DNA from: Eutreptiella sp. 'Long Island Sound 2002'
Lineage: Eukaryota > Euglenozoa > Euglenophyceae > Eutreptiales > Eutreptiaceae
Assembly: GCA_964036045.1 (NCBI GenBank)
Contig: OZ038379.1
Span: 115,967,604-116,031,603 of the forward strand
DNA length: 64,000 nucleotides
Direction: 5' to 3'
Below, piece by piece: positions 44,604 through 54,800 of the stretch. Positions within the stretch are counted from its first letter, which is position 1. Each line of letters starts with the position of its first letter. Made by a program: the position numbers and the translations under genes. The notes under the pieces are model-generated. The model was not told the origin of the DNA. It did no database searches and saw only the letters and a list, made by a program, of their open reading frames with translations.

Positions 44604-46641
44604 TCAGGTACTGGTACCACTACTATGGCGCCCAATTTCTGTGCTGGCGCCTATCCTTGGGGGAAGACGGCAAAAGCCCTACCTACTAGAGGGGAGGGGT
44701 GGCCAGGTCTGCTCAGGGCATTCAAAACGCTCATTTTTTCCTAAAGGCCAAAAGCTAACGCACTCCCCTGCCCACGAGGAAAAGCACGCGGGACAGGAGA
44801 CACCACTACACTACACACCCTACCTACATTGGCACCATCCTGGTGGGCGAGCACTTCTGCAACTGGCTCAAGCCCCCACTGAGGACTACCACTCCTACAC
44901 GCACACTGTACTGGGTGTGGTTGAAGATCATGTCGTGGGCCCTAATGACCCTCCTGTGAAGAAGACAAGAAAACACAGCGCTGATAAGCAACTGTGGCCT
45001 AACAGGGGACGCCACAACGCGTTTCCCCTGCTGGGGCTTGGAGGGAAGGGGTGCTCTTGTTGCGTGCACAGCGTGGATGTCGATGGAGTCGAACTGCCCT
45101 CGCCACTCCTGGCGGAGGTGCAGTCACTTGTTTGTGTGATCAGCGCCCTTGTTTAGCAGGGCTAGAAAAAAATTGTATGCTGCTGCACCAATCGCCCTAC
45201 CTGCCCACCTGTAAAGCAAAGGCCAATGAAGGGGTGTTTGAGGCTGAGGAACCAAGCCACAGTCCACGTATTATACGCTTCTCAGTGTGACCTATAATAC
45301 ACTGTCCTCAAACACGCCCTGTCAAGCAAGCAAGCGTTAAGAGACTCCTCAGGTTCTCTTAAAGAACGTACCGAGGAGCCCCTGGGTAACCTAAACAAGG
45401 TTTACCGTGCGCATTTCAAGTGGCCTACCCTTTAATGCGTGTGTGAATGCCCAAGCATGCACGAGTGGACGAGTTGTTTTTGGCAAACCTACAAATCTTA
45501 CCCATAATCACGAACTCCACCAGAGGGTGGCCCCACCTGGGCTTACCTACCTTACCTACCACTGGAGAGTGAAGCAAGGTGAGGAGAAAAAAGAGGCGCA
45601 AGCGAAAAACGTCGCTATGCACTTGTGTGTCTGTCTAATCACCCTGATCTGACATCTAACCATCTGCAATCCTTCTAATCTAGCCCTCTATCGTTTGTTA
45701 GCGCTGCTACAGGACTCGTTCACGGAGACACGGGACGAGCAATGTGTATGGTGCATACAGGACGAGCAGACCTGTGGTTTATACCTGATTCATTGAAGTA
45801 TTTTCGTTGATTTTCGAATTCTTGGATTTTTGACCCTTTTGTCAGCCTGGGTGGAATCTGTATGTTTATCTATTAATGCGTGTCTCGTCACTTTCTCAGT
45901 TACGTGAGACATACGTTTATAATCTCATTGTTTCTGTATTTTCCGTCGCTTCGCTAGGAGCCGCTCCTGCGCGCCGCTTTTTTATGCGTACGAATTTCTT
46001 GATTTAAAAAATCGAGAGATGACTACAATTTTTATAAAAATGTGCACTGATGCACAATTGGATTCCGCTCAGGTGTGCTGTCTTAGAGAAATTCTAGGCC
46101 GTCATTTGACGGATTTAGGTGTTGTCCCTTCGCGTTTGCGTGGATTCGTCCATAATTCTTCCATTCCTGTCTCTGCAGATATCCTCGCGAAAGCGTCGCT
46201 GAGTAGGCCGCTTTCTGGGCCAAAAAGCAGCAAACAGGAGACTGAGCAGAACCCAAGACCCCATCAAGGGGCAATCTAATTTTTTTTACGACTCCCTTCG
46301 CCCTAAGACAGGTCACAGGTCGCCAGCAGGTTTACGAGAACCATGCGAGTGTGTATACTGTGTCTTGCGTTGGGTGTATGTCGCGCTGCGTCTTGGAGGG
46401 AGGGATGCACATGCACATGTTTTGGCATGCTCCCAAGCTAACCCAACCAAGCCACAGGAACCCCGGCAGCGCCATGAGCGCTGAGCTCTCTGTAGGAAAT
46501 GTCACGAACACAGCAGCAAAAAGGCGCCAGCCATGGTGAGCGTCCATTTTTCTGTGTGAGGGAAACTATAGGTATTTTAAAGTAGATGTGGAAACCGAGG
46601 AAAGACCGAGAAAAAAATCCCTTTTTCCTGAAAATGCGACA
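44604..46641 (+). other. B2 3' region
   Basis: Corresponds to 31200-33280 of B1. It contains a 171-codon open frame (44641-45156) with SYTHTVLGVV and LGGKGCSCCVHSV shared with B1, then AT-richer DNA, the conserved hairpin CCGTCATTTGACGG (46099-46112) and no gene. Confidence 0.45.
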
Positions 46642-46668
46642 GTGGTGGCCACCACAGCACAAGGGGGG
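46642..46668 (+). other. B2 palindrome and polypurine tract
   Basis: GTGGTGGCCACCAC (46642-46655), AGCAC, then AAGGGGGG (46661-46668) directly before the 3' LTR. Confidence 0.75.
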
Positions 46669-47453
46669 AGTAAGAGAAAGTGCTTTTCGAATGCTTTGAG
46701 GCATACTCTAGTTGTATTAGAGATGCACAGAGCACACAGGCATTTCTATCTTAGTATTGGCCCAACCAAAAGTGGTGATAACACATTTTGACCTATGGAA
46801 CCAAACACTAAATCAGGATGTGGACTGGACCCCTTAATCCCCTATCAATGTGAGGCTATTCATCTTTTCCTGAGTCGACTGAGAACTGACATATCCAGGG
46901 CAGAGCCAATGAATTCATCTTTGTTCCCATGAATTCTTAGCTGTCCTAGTGGTATGCACCCTAGGGGGCCGGGCACCTCTTTTTGAGAGGTCCTGGGTTC
47001 AATTCCCGGTTGGCCTAACTAAGTAGGAAGATCCCATGTGACATGGCAGTGACCTCATCGCCACATGCCCTGCCACCCCAGCACATATGGGACCCAAAAC
47101 AAAGAATGCACATCTCCTGAGATGGCACTATGGAGATTGAGTGACCATGGGGCAGTTTTCCAACTCCTTTTGTAAAAGATTTCAGCTTTCTTTGTGAATA
47201 TGCAATCAGATGTGCCTTGTGTTGCAGTTTCTGTGAATACTCGTTCATCTTTCACTGTTTACACTGCAGCCCTTCATGCTTTGATCCTGATTCTCTTCTA
47301 CTTGCTTATCTCTGGCTTGGGCTATCCTGGATTGATTGTATTTCAGTAACTAAAACATTTTCTTCTTCAAAAACAAGCAGCAGGAAACCTTACACCAGCA
47401 GCAAGCAGCAGGAGAGGCAAAAACACAGTGATGAAATCACTATAAAACTTTCT
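46669..47453 (+). repeat. B2 3' LTR (785 bp)
   Basis: AGTAAGAGAAAGTG to AAAACTTTCT; element C resumes at 47459 after the 5 bp target duplication. Confidence 0.9.
46936..47023 (+). promoter_or_regulatory. tRNA-like fold in B2 3' LTR
   Basis: Same fold as in the 5' LTR. The inner stem reads GGCCG against TGGCC instead of GGCTG against CAGCC: a T-A pair became C-G and a G-C pair became a G-T wobble, so pairing survives. Loop TTTTTGA and B-box word GGTTCAATTCC are unchanged. Confidence 0.65.
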
Positions 47454-47458
47454 CGTTG

Positions 47459-48438
47459 TGATGACTCCTTTGAATCTAGCGTGGATTTGTTAGTCAACTG
47501 GGGAGCAGCGAGTGACTTCATGTCGATGCAAAATGGAAACAGGGCGCGACTTCCCCTCTACAAACTGACAAACACTGGACACGTCTCAACAGCCAGAGGT
47601 GTCCAAGTCGAGGTACGATACTACACGTGAGCTTATGTTCGAGTCAGATAACTCGTATTTCGACATCACTTCAAGGTTTTAGAGATTCTGCCAGATGTGG
47701 TACTTGGGCTACCATGGCTTCGAAGCTATAATCCAACTATGAACTGGAAGGAACGGTATGCGGACATTCAACAAGGTTCCCCATCATACCGTTGTCTTTC
47801 CATGAGTCAACGCATTCCACCCAGCTGCAGTTCCAAGCCGCTTCGAAGTTGGATCTTCTTTCGACACTTTCATCCAGTACCTCGGGAGCAAGTCCGGTTG
47901 GAAGCCCTACACCACATGCCTAAGAACGCCCTGACCTACACTCGTCGAAACGCCCCCAGAGTGGTGCTGACACGTTGAATGTCGATGCAGACTGCAAACA
48001 GGGCGCGACTTCCCCTCTACAAACTGACAAACACTGGACACGTCTTAACAGCCGGAGGTGTCCAAGTCGAGGTGCGATACTACACGTGAGCTTATGTTCG
48101 AGTCAGAGAACTCGTATTTCGACATCACTTCAAGGTTTTGGAGATTCTGCCAGATGTGGTACTTGGGCTACCATGGCTTCGAAGCTATAATCCAACTATG
48201 AACTGGAAGGAACGGTATGCGGACATTCAACAAGGTTCGAGTTCATACCGTTTTCATTCCATGAGTCAACGCATTCCACCCAGCTGCAGTTCCAAGCCGC
48301 TTCGAAGTTGGATCTTCTTTCGACACTTTCATCCAGTACCTCGGGAGCAAGTCTGGTTGGAAGTCCTACACCACATGCCAAAGAACGCCCTGACCTACAC
48401 TCGTCGACACGCCCCCAGAGTGGTGCTGACACGTTGAA
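47459..48438 (+). pseudogene. Element C protease with in-frame tandem duplication
   Basis: DDSFESSVDLLVNWGAASDF is the retropepsin active-site strand with the catalytic Asp-Ser-Gly changed to Asn-Trp-Gly, so it is dead. VVLGLPWLRSYNPTMNWKER is the typical protease end of Ty3/gypsy. A block of exactly 459 bp (47521-47979) is repeated at 47980-48438, so most of the protease is present twice. 459 is a multiple of three, so the duplication itself keeps frame. Confidence 0.82.
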
Positions 48439-49330
48439 TGAGTCCGAAACGGAAGATTGTATCACCGATGAGGAGTGCCGCGACATGGAGATCGAGTAGA
48501 TCTCGTTGCCGAAACTGGAACAGGGGATCCGCTGAGCTGATCTCACCGGTGATCAAGTATTTTTGTGCTGCATGCCGCGACCCGCAGCGCCTGTCGATCA
48601 AATGTACAAGATGCAAGAAAGCAGTGGCAATGTCGGGCTTGAACCCATTCGACGTGAGGGGCCTTTTGGAATACACAAATGGGCAGACCTCTACAACCGG
48701 GAGAAAGCGGAGACCAGAGACCTACCTCCGCATCGACCTCGGAGAGACCATCGAATACGCCTCGATTCGGGGGACAATCCACCGTGCCTACACCCTGACA
48801 AAATGTACCCAAGTTGCATTGATCTGGCCGAATTCGACAATCCTTGAGTCCATATGGAGCAGGTTGCCTGCTGGTGAAGAAAGCAAATGGTAGATTGCGT
48901 ATGTGTGTCGACTACCCAGCGTTGAATACGCAAACTGTCCGAGATTGATATCCTTTACCTGCGAGCCAATCCTTATTGAGTACACTGGGGGTTTCCACCG
49001 TATTTTCAAGAAAGGAATTTGTCAGTGGGTTCCATCAGATTCAAATCCATGACGACGATGTTGAGAAAACGGCCCTCAACACAGAATTTGGCCTCTTTGA
49101 ATGGGTTGTTATGCCCCTCGGCCTCTGTAACGTGCCATCGACGTTCCAACGCGTCGTGAATGATGTCCTTCGAGACCACTTGGGGATTTTCGTATGGGTG
49201 TACATCGACGACATTCTCGTCTTCTCGAAGGATGCTGAGGGACACCAACGACATCTCGATTTAGTACATGAACTACTACATCGACACCAACTGCTCAGGC
49301 GGCTCAAGTTGCAGGGTCAAAATCTGCCCA
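48439..49330 (+). pseudogene. Element C reverse transcriptase (partial)
   Basis: Approach segment DHRIRLDSGDNPPC near 48755, then LLVKKANGRLRMCVDYPALN (about 48868-48927). Palm motifs follow: VSTVFSRKEFVSGFHQIQIH (usual KLDL...SGYHQI; the motif A Asp is Glu here), FGLFEWVVMPLGLCNVPSTF and YIDDILVFSKD, an intact YxDD box. The frame ends soon after. It would be the polymerase of element C. Thumb, RNase H and integrase are not visible downstream. Confidence 0.88.
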
Positions 49331-49641
49331 AAAGTGCCTGTCTGCACCACTCAGAACAAATAGTTGTTTTGGGGGACCCGAAAACAAAGAGGCATAAAAT
49401 AAAGCGAAAAATGGATTACTTGGAACATTTTGAATTGTTCTTAAGAAAACCGACTGCCCCGGAGAAAACGTTTATCTCCCTAACAATGCACGGCTTTTTT
49501 TGGAGGACCATGACTGTTTCTTTTTTCTGCCACTGATGCTTTCATATGAAAATACCCATTTAGTAGCAATCCTTTCGAACACCAGTTTTTTAAATCCATG
49601 TTGCACACAGCACCAGAAGAAGCATTATTTCACACCCTTCG

Positions 49642-49661
49642 TTGCGCGCGGCCTCGCGCAA
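49642..49661. repeat. GC palindrome 1
   Basis: TTGCGCGCGGCCTCGCGCAA, near-perfect inverted repeat in the 3' flank of G2. Confidence 0.75.
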
Positions 49662-49748
49662 ATATAAGCACAAGACCAAAATAAAATGCATCACAGGGAG
49701 AAATGTTCCGCACAAAGTGACAGCAAAAAGGTCGTCGAAGAGGAATGC

Positions 49749-49769
49749 ATGGCGCGAGCCCTCGCGCAT
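49749..49769. repeat. GC palindrome 2
   Basis: ATGGCGCGAGCCCTCGCGCAT, just downstream of the G2 stop (minus strand), in the presumed 3' UTR. Confidence 0.75.
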
Positions 49770-49793
49770 AACATATCAGAACAAGCGAAGAAA

Positions 49794-50557
49794 TTACTTT
49801 TTCTTCGGAGCAGCTTGCAGCTTAGCACCCATAGACTTAGCAACGGACGTCTTACCCTTTGGCGGTGGCTTTGCGGGCTGGACCCTTGGGTGGGACTGAC
49901 GAGCTGGCTGCTTGAATGGAAGTCTGGCCCGGCTCTCCTCGGACCCCGGTCTCACTGCCACTTTCTTCGCTGTCCCGCCTCGGGAGACCTGCGGGTCCTC
50001 CTCCTCTTCTTCTTCGCTCTCTTCCCCTTCATCTCCATCGCTCTGGTCGGTATGTTCACGGGTACCCGATTTCGCTGCCTGAGGCTTGGAAGCAGTCTTT
50101 TTCTTCTTGGGGGCAGGTTCCTCACCAGTTGACTTCCGCTTTGCTGCAGGGGCCTGTGCTTCTGCAGCTTGACCCTTCTGAACAATCTCTTCCTCCTTGA
50201 GCTCGCACGCATCAGAACCGTACTTTTCATCCCAAACCCAAAATGAATACCACGGTTTGTCCAGTTCGCCTGCTGGTCCAAATCACCAGACTCGTCCAGC
50301 TTCGACCCTTGTGTCAAGACGTGGTTCAGCTGATTCTGCACTCTGTTGACCCAACCAGAGAGACTGTCCTCGGACACACCAAGAAGGTACATGCGAGAAT
50401 CCGGCTCCAGGGCAGCAATCTTGCACACGAGGTCTGGTTGATGATCAATGGACGCAGAAGCAGCCGTGAAGCCCTTAGTCTCCTTCAAGTGATGGAGGTG
50501 AGTATCCAAATACCACATAACATGCGTTATCGGCAGGGGGGCCGCAAAATTCAGTGT
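49794..50557 (-). pseudogene. G2 last exon: charged nuclear-protein-like C-terminus
   Basis: On the minus strand an acceptor (GGAGATGGTAG) at 50558 opens NFAAPLPITHVMWYLDTHLH and DLVCKIAALEPDSRMYLLGV, then NRVQNQLNHVL. Around 50270-50300 the protein-like frame shifts and continues with ELDKPWYSFWVWDEKYG. A tail rich in Lys, Glu, Ser and Pro follows (KRKSTGEEPAPKKKKTASKP, DGDEGEESEEEEEDP) to TAA at 49794. KRKS and KKKK clusters resemble nuclear localisation signals. The frame change suggests a pseudogene or a missed intron. I recognise no catalytic domain in this part. Confidence 0.55.
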
Positions 50558-50626
50558 CTACCATCTCCTGTACTTGTGTAGGTCCAAACGTCAGATGATT
50601 CGGAATCCGCAAGGAGGGAGATGTTT

Positions 50627-50647
50627 TTGCGCGGGGCTTCGCGCAAA
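50627..50647. repeat. GC palindrome 3, inside a short G2 intron
   Basis: TTTGCGCGGGGCTTCGCGCAA lies near the middle of the inferred 50558-50673 intron. Next to it is AGAGAGGACATG, which resembles the flank of palindrome 5 (ACGAGAGGACC). Confidence 0.75.
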
Positions 50648-50673
50648 GAGAGGACATGACAACGAAATTATAC

Positions 50674-51138
50674 TTTTCTGCTCCCCCTGTTCGGTGACGA
50701 AATACGGAACCAGCGAACGTCGAACAACGTAGGATCCCCCGCTGCCTTGGGTTTGGTTGGCCAACTGAAGATGGGAATACGCAACATGTTGCCAATGTGC
50801 AGGGCGTTGAAATCATCGTTGAGGCGCCTCTCTGTCTCCAGGTCCAGAACCTCGTACATGTTGTCAACAACAGTTTAAGATCCGCAGATAAGTGTATCAG
50901 CACGCGCCATTTCTTCATACAGCCAGCCTGGGCACATGGTCTCAGGATCAAGATGTTCAAATATGTCGACGTGGATGACAATCAGGTTCTTGTCAATTTC
51001 CAGGAACTGCCTCAGGGGTTCGTGCACCAGAGCTGCAATTCGGGGCGCCTTAGTTGTGATAGTTTGACTTGCCAGCAATGGATCCTGCTGTTCCACTGTC
51101 TTGAAGTCACCAGTAACGCCAGCAGCTGCGGGGATCAC
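50674..51138 (-). pseudogene. G2 internal exon, unrecognised domain
   Basis: Minus-strand frame reads PRIAALVHEPLRQFLEIDKN, FEHLDPETMCPGWLYEEMAR and ADTLICGS, then an in-frame TAA (50875). It continues TVVDNMYEVLDLETERRLND and FNALHIGNMLRIPIFSWPTK and reaches a GTATAA donor (50668-50673). The continuity across the single stop argues for one former exon. Fold and function unknown. With the ParB-like exon upstream, a DNA-related role is possible, but this is inference. Confidence 0.5.
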
Positions 51139-52019
51139 ACGGTTCTTGGTAATCTAAGTTCCCAGGAGTCTTTGGACATTTAAGATTTTCCCGGGAACGG
51201 ATTTGCCTTTCTCTGCCACCTGCCGCAGTGGTGCGCGCAACATGGATTTCCACGCCGGCCTTGGACCGCGACTTTCGCCGTCAGGTTCCCGCCAATAGCC
51301 CCATGTGCCAAGAGTCACCTTCAGGGCTTGCTTTCCACGTGCAGCAACCTCTCTGCGAATGCGCATGTCCTTGGCTACAAAACAGAAAAGGAGACGGTGT
51401 CGCGCAGCCGTGTAGAAACACAACCTAGGCCTTGTTGACGATACACATCTCTCTCAGGTCGGACGTACTGGCCGTTCCCCGGGTGGTCCAGATGCATTGA
51501 GACCCATTGTTCAAGGATGAGTGTAGGTAGGTAGGTAGGTGCACTCGGTCATGGAGAAGCGCCCCATGGTTCCTGCTGGCGTTGCCGCTGTGACGAACAG
51601 GAAGAGGCTCTGCGCATGAAGAGGGGAGGCAGCTTACATCCCGCTGGACCTGACTGGTGGCTTCCAACAAAGCGGCCCTGGGCAACACCGGGAGGGCTGA
51701 TCGCCGCCAGCGTGACGTGCTTGTATCGCCGGGAGGCGGTGCCCCCGTGCTTGCGCACGTCCCCTCTTTTGGGCGGAACCCTAAAGGTTCACCGGACTTC
51801 CTGGCGTATCCCGTTCCCGAGGCATGCATGCATGTTCTTCGTACTGGGGTTCCGGGGCGCTTGGGTGTTGCACACTCCGCCTCGAGTCTCAAAGCAGCGC
51901 AGGCCTTAGGATGCAGCCTTACCCCCGGTCTCCGAATCTCGTTTGGCCGGGTCACCTGCATGGCACGGGGTGCCTCAATGCCCGGGCTATGGACACCGGG
52001 TTTCCTACTGTTGTGTGGC
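51139..52019. other. G2 intron or spacer before the satellite
   Basis: No coding signal on either strand. A GTAG microsatellite lies at 51523-51541. Confidence 0.4.
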
Positions 52020-54800
52020 GTTTGTGTTTGGGTCTGGGTTGTGCTCGGGCTCGGGTTTCGGCTGCGCCCCGCCACTCCTGGCTGGGGTGATGGGGTGTGT
52101 GTGTGTTTGCATGCGCGCTCCGCTTGTACCTCGCCACTCCTGGCTGGGGTGTGCGGTACGGCTGTGTGTGCTTGGGCTCGGGTTTCGGCTGCGCCCCGCC
52201 ACTCCTGGCTGGGGTGTTGGGGTGTGTGTGTGTTTGTGTGTGCGCTCAGCTTGTACCCTGCCATCCCTGGCTGGGGTGTGCGGTGTTGGTGTGTGTGCTT
52301 GGGCTGGGGTTTCGGCTGCGCCCCGCCACTCCTGGCTTGGGTGTTGGGGTGTGTGTGTGCTTGTGTGCGCGCTCCTCCTCTAGCCCGCCACTCCTGGCTG
52401 GGGTGTGCGGTGCCGGCGTGTGTGTTTGGGCTCGGGTTGTTGCAACGCCCCACCTTTGCTGGCTGCGGTGTTTGGGTGTGTGTCTGCTTGTGTGCCCGCT
52501 CTGCTTGTACCCCGCCACTCCCGGCCGGGGTGTGCGATGTGGGTGTGTGTGTTCGGGCTTAGGTTTCGGCTGCGCCACGCCACTCCTGGCTGGGGTGTTG
52601 GGGTGTGTGTGTGCTTGTGTGCGCCCCCCGCTTGTACCTCGCCATTCCTGGCTGGGGTGTGCGGTGTGGGTGTGTGTGCTTGGGCTCGGCTTTCGGCTGC
52701 GCCCCGCCACTCTCGGCTCGGGTGTTGGGGTGTGCGTGTGCGCGCTCCGCTTGTACCCCGCCACTCCTGGCTGGGGTGTGCGGTGTGGGTGTGTGTGCTT
52801 GGGCTCGGGTCTCGGCTGCGCCCCGCCACTTCTGGCTGGGGTGTTGGGGTGTCTGTGTGCTTGTGTGCGCACTCCGCTTGTACCCCGCCACTCCTGGCTG
52901 GGGTGTGCGGTGTGGGCGTGTGTGTTTGGGCTCGGGTTTCGGCTGCGCCCCGCCGTTCCTGGCTGGGGTGATGGGGTGTGCGTGTGCGCGCTCCGCCCGT
53001 ACCCCGCCACTCCTGGCTGGGGTGTGCGGTGTGGGCGTGTGAGTTTGGGCTCGGATTTCGGCTGCGCCCTGCCACTCCTGGCTGGGGTTTTGGGGCGTGG
53101 GTATGCTTGTGTGCCCGCTCCGCTTGTACCCGGCCCCTCCTGGCTGGGGTGTGCGGTGTGGGTGTGTGTGCCTGGGCTCGGGTTTCGGCTGCGCACCGCC
53201 ACTCCTGGCTGGGGTGTTGGGGTGTGTGTGTGTTTGTGTGCGCACTCTGCTTGTACACCGCCACTCCTGGCTGGGGTGTGCGGTGTGGGCGTGTGTGTTT
53301 GGGCTCGGGTTTCGGCTGCACCCGCCTTTACTGGCTGGGGTGTTCAGGTGTGCGTGTTTGTGTGCGCGCTCCGCTTGTGCCCCGCCACTCCTGGCTGGGG
53401 TGTGCGGTGTGGCTGTGTGTGCGTGGGCTGAGGTTTTGGCTGCGCCCCGCGTCTCCTGGCTGAGGTGTTGGGGTGTGTGTGTGTTTGTGTGCGCGTCCCT
53501 GCTGTACCCTGCCACTCCTGGCTGGGGTGTGCGACGTTTGTGTGTGCGCTTGGGCTCGGGTTTTGGCTGCGCCCCGCCACTCCTGGCTGGGATGTTGGGG
53601 TGTGTGTGTGCTTGTGTGTGCGCTGCGAATGTACCCCGCCACTCCTGGCCGGGGTGTGCGGTGTGGGTGTGTGTGCTTGGGCTCCGTTTTCGGCTGCGCC
53701 CCGCCACTCCTGGCTGGGATGTCGGGGTGTGTGTGTGCTTGCTTTTGCGCTGTGCTTGTACCCCGCCACTCCTGGCTGGGGTGTTCGGGTGTGTGTGTGT
53801 TTGTTTGCGCGCTCCGCTTGTACCCCGGCACTCCTGGCTGGAGTGTGCAGCGTGCGTTTGTGCGCTTGGGCTCGGGTTTCTGCTGCGCCCCGCCACTCTT
53901 GGCTGGGGTGTTGGGGTGTGTGTTGGTTTGCTCGCGCGCTCCTCTTGTACCCGGCACTCCTGGCTGGGGTGTGCGGCGTGGGCGTGTGTGCTTGGGCTCG
54001 GGTTTCGGCTGCGCCCCGCCACTTCTGGCCGGGGTGTTGGGGTGTCTGTGTGCTTGTGTGCGCACTCTGCTTGTACCCCGCCACTCCTGGCTGGGGTGTG
54101 CGGTGTGGGCGTGTGTGTTTGGGCTCGGGTTTCGGCTGCGCCCCGCCGTTCCTGGCTGGGGTGATGGGGTGTGCGTGTGCGCGCTCCGCCTGTACCCCGC
54201 CACTCCTGGCTGGGGTGTGCGGTGTGGGCGTGTGAGTTTGGGCTCGGATTTCGGCTGCGCCCCGCCACTCCTGGCTGGGGTTTTGGGGCGTGGGTATGCT
54301 TGTGTGCCCGCTCCGCTTGTACCCGGCCCCTCCTGGCTGGGGTGTGCGGTGTGGGTGTGTGTTCTTGGGCTCCGTTTTCGGCTGCGCCCCGCCACTCCTG
54401 GCTGGGATGTTGGGGTGTGTGTGTGCTTGCTTGTGCGCTCTGCTTGTACCCCGCCACTCCTGGCTGGGGTGTTCGGGTGTGTGTGTGTTGGTTTGCGCGC
54501 TCCGCTTGTACCCCGGCACTCCTGGCTGGACTGTGCAGCGTGCGTTTGTGCGCTTGGGCTCGGGTTTCTGCTGCGCCCCGCCACTCTTGGCTGGGGTGTT
54601 GGGGTGTGTGTTGGTTTGCTCGCGTGCTCCTCTTGTACCCCGGCACTCCTGGCTGGGGTGTGCGGCGTGGGCGTGTGTGTTTGGGCTCGGGTTTCGGCTG
54701 CGCCCCGCCACTCCTGGCTGGCACGTTGGGTTGTGTGCGCCCCTGTGTGCGCGCTCCGCTTGTACCCCGCCATTGCTGGCTGGGGTTTGTGGTCTGTGGG
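52020..54800. repeat. Satellite array, 127 bp unit made of two half-units of about 62 and 65 bp
   Basis: The word CCCCGCCACTCCTGGCTGGGG recurs about every 62-65 bp, alternately followed by TGTGCGGTGTGGGTGTG... and TTGGGGTGTGTGTG.... Matching phases are at 52067, 52194 and 52321, giving a 127 bp period and about 22 copies. Longer segments are repeated too: 52850-53180 resembles 54040-54370. A is rare on the + strand, so neither strand meets many stop codons. Confidence 0.92.

Larger units (their letters stand above)
36107..47453 (+). mobile_element. Element B2: nearly complete B-family element nested in element C
   Basis: Bounded by two LTRs of 786 bp (5', after subtracting a 412 bp insertion) and 785 bp (3'). 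Flanking 5 bp are CATTG (36102-36106) and CGTTG (47454-47458), a target duplication with one mismatch. Internal order: primer site, leader hairpin, gag, protease, linker, RT, RNase H, integrase, GPY-like tail, 3' region, palindrome, polypurine tract. Frames carry several stops and shifts and the RT active site is changed, so it cannot move by itself. Confidence 0.92.
33897..49330 (+). mobile_element. Element C: Ty3/gypsy retrotransposon interrupted by B2
   Basis: Left part 33897-36106 (candidate LTR, gag) and right part 47459-49330 (protease, RT) are separated by the 11.3 kb element B2. Joining 36106 to 47459 across the duplicated 5 bp restores one frame through the protease start, direct evidence that both parts belong to one element. 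C sits in the 3' LTR of B1. No RNase H, integrase or 3' LTR follows 49330, so the right end is truncated or too decayed to see. Confidence 0.85.
49331..49793. other. Spacer between element C and gene G2
   Basis: No coding signal. Holds two GC palindromes (49642-49661 and 49749-49769), the second 25 bp past the G2 stop codon, probably in its 3' UTR. Confidence 0.5.

Noticed and set aside
51600-52000. rDNA or rDNA spacer
   Set aside because: GC-rich DNA next to a satellite suggested an intergenic spacer, but no rRNA sequence is recognisable nearby.
52020-54800. CRISPR-like array
   Set aside because: Spacers are themselves repeated and the context is eukaryotic.
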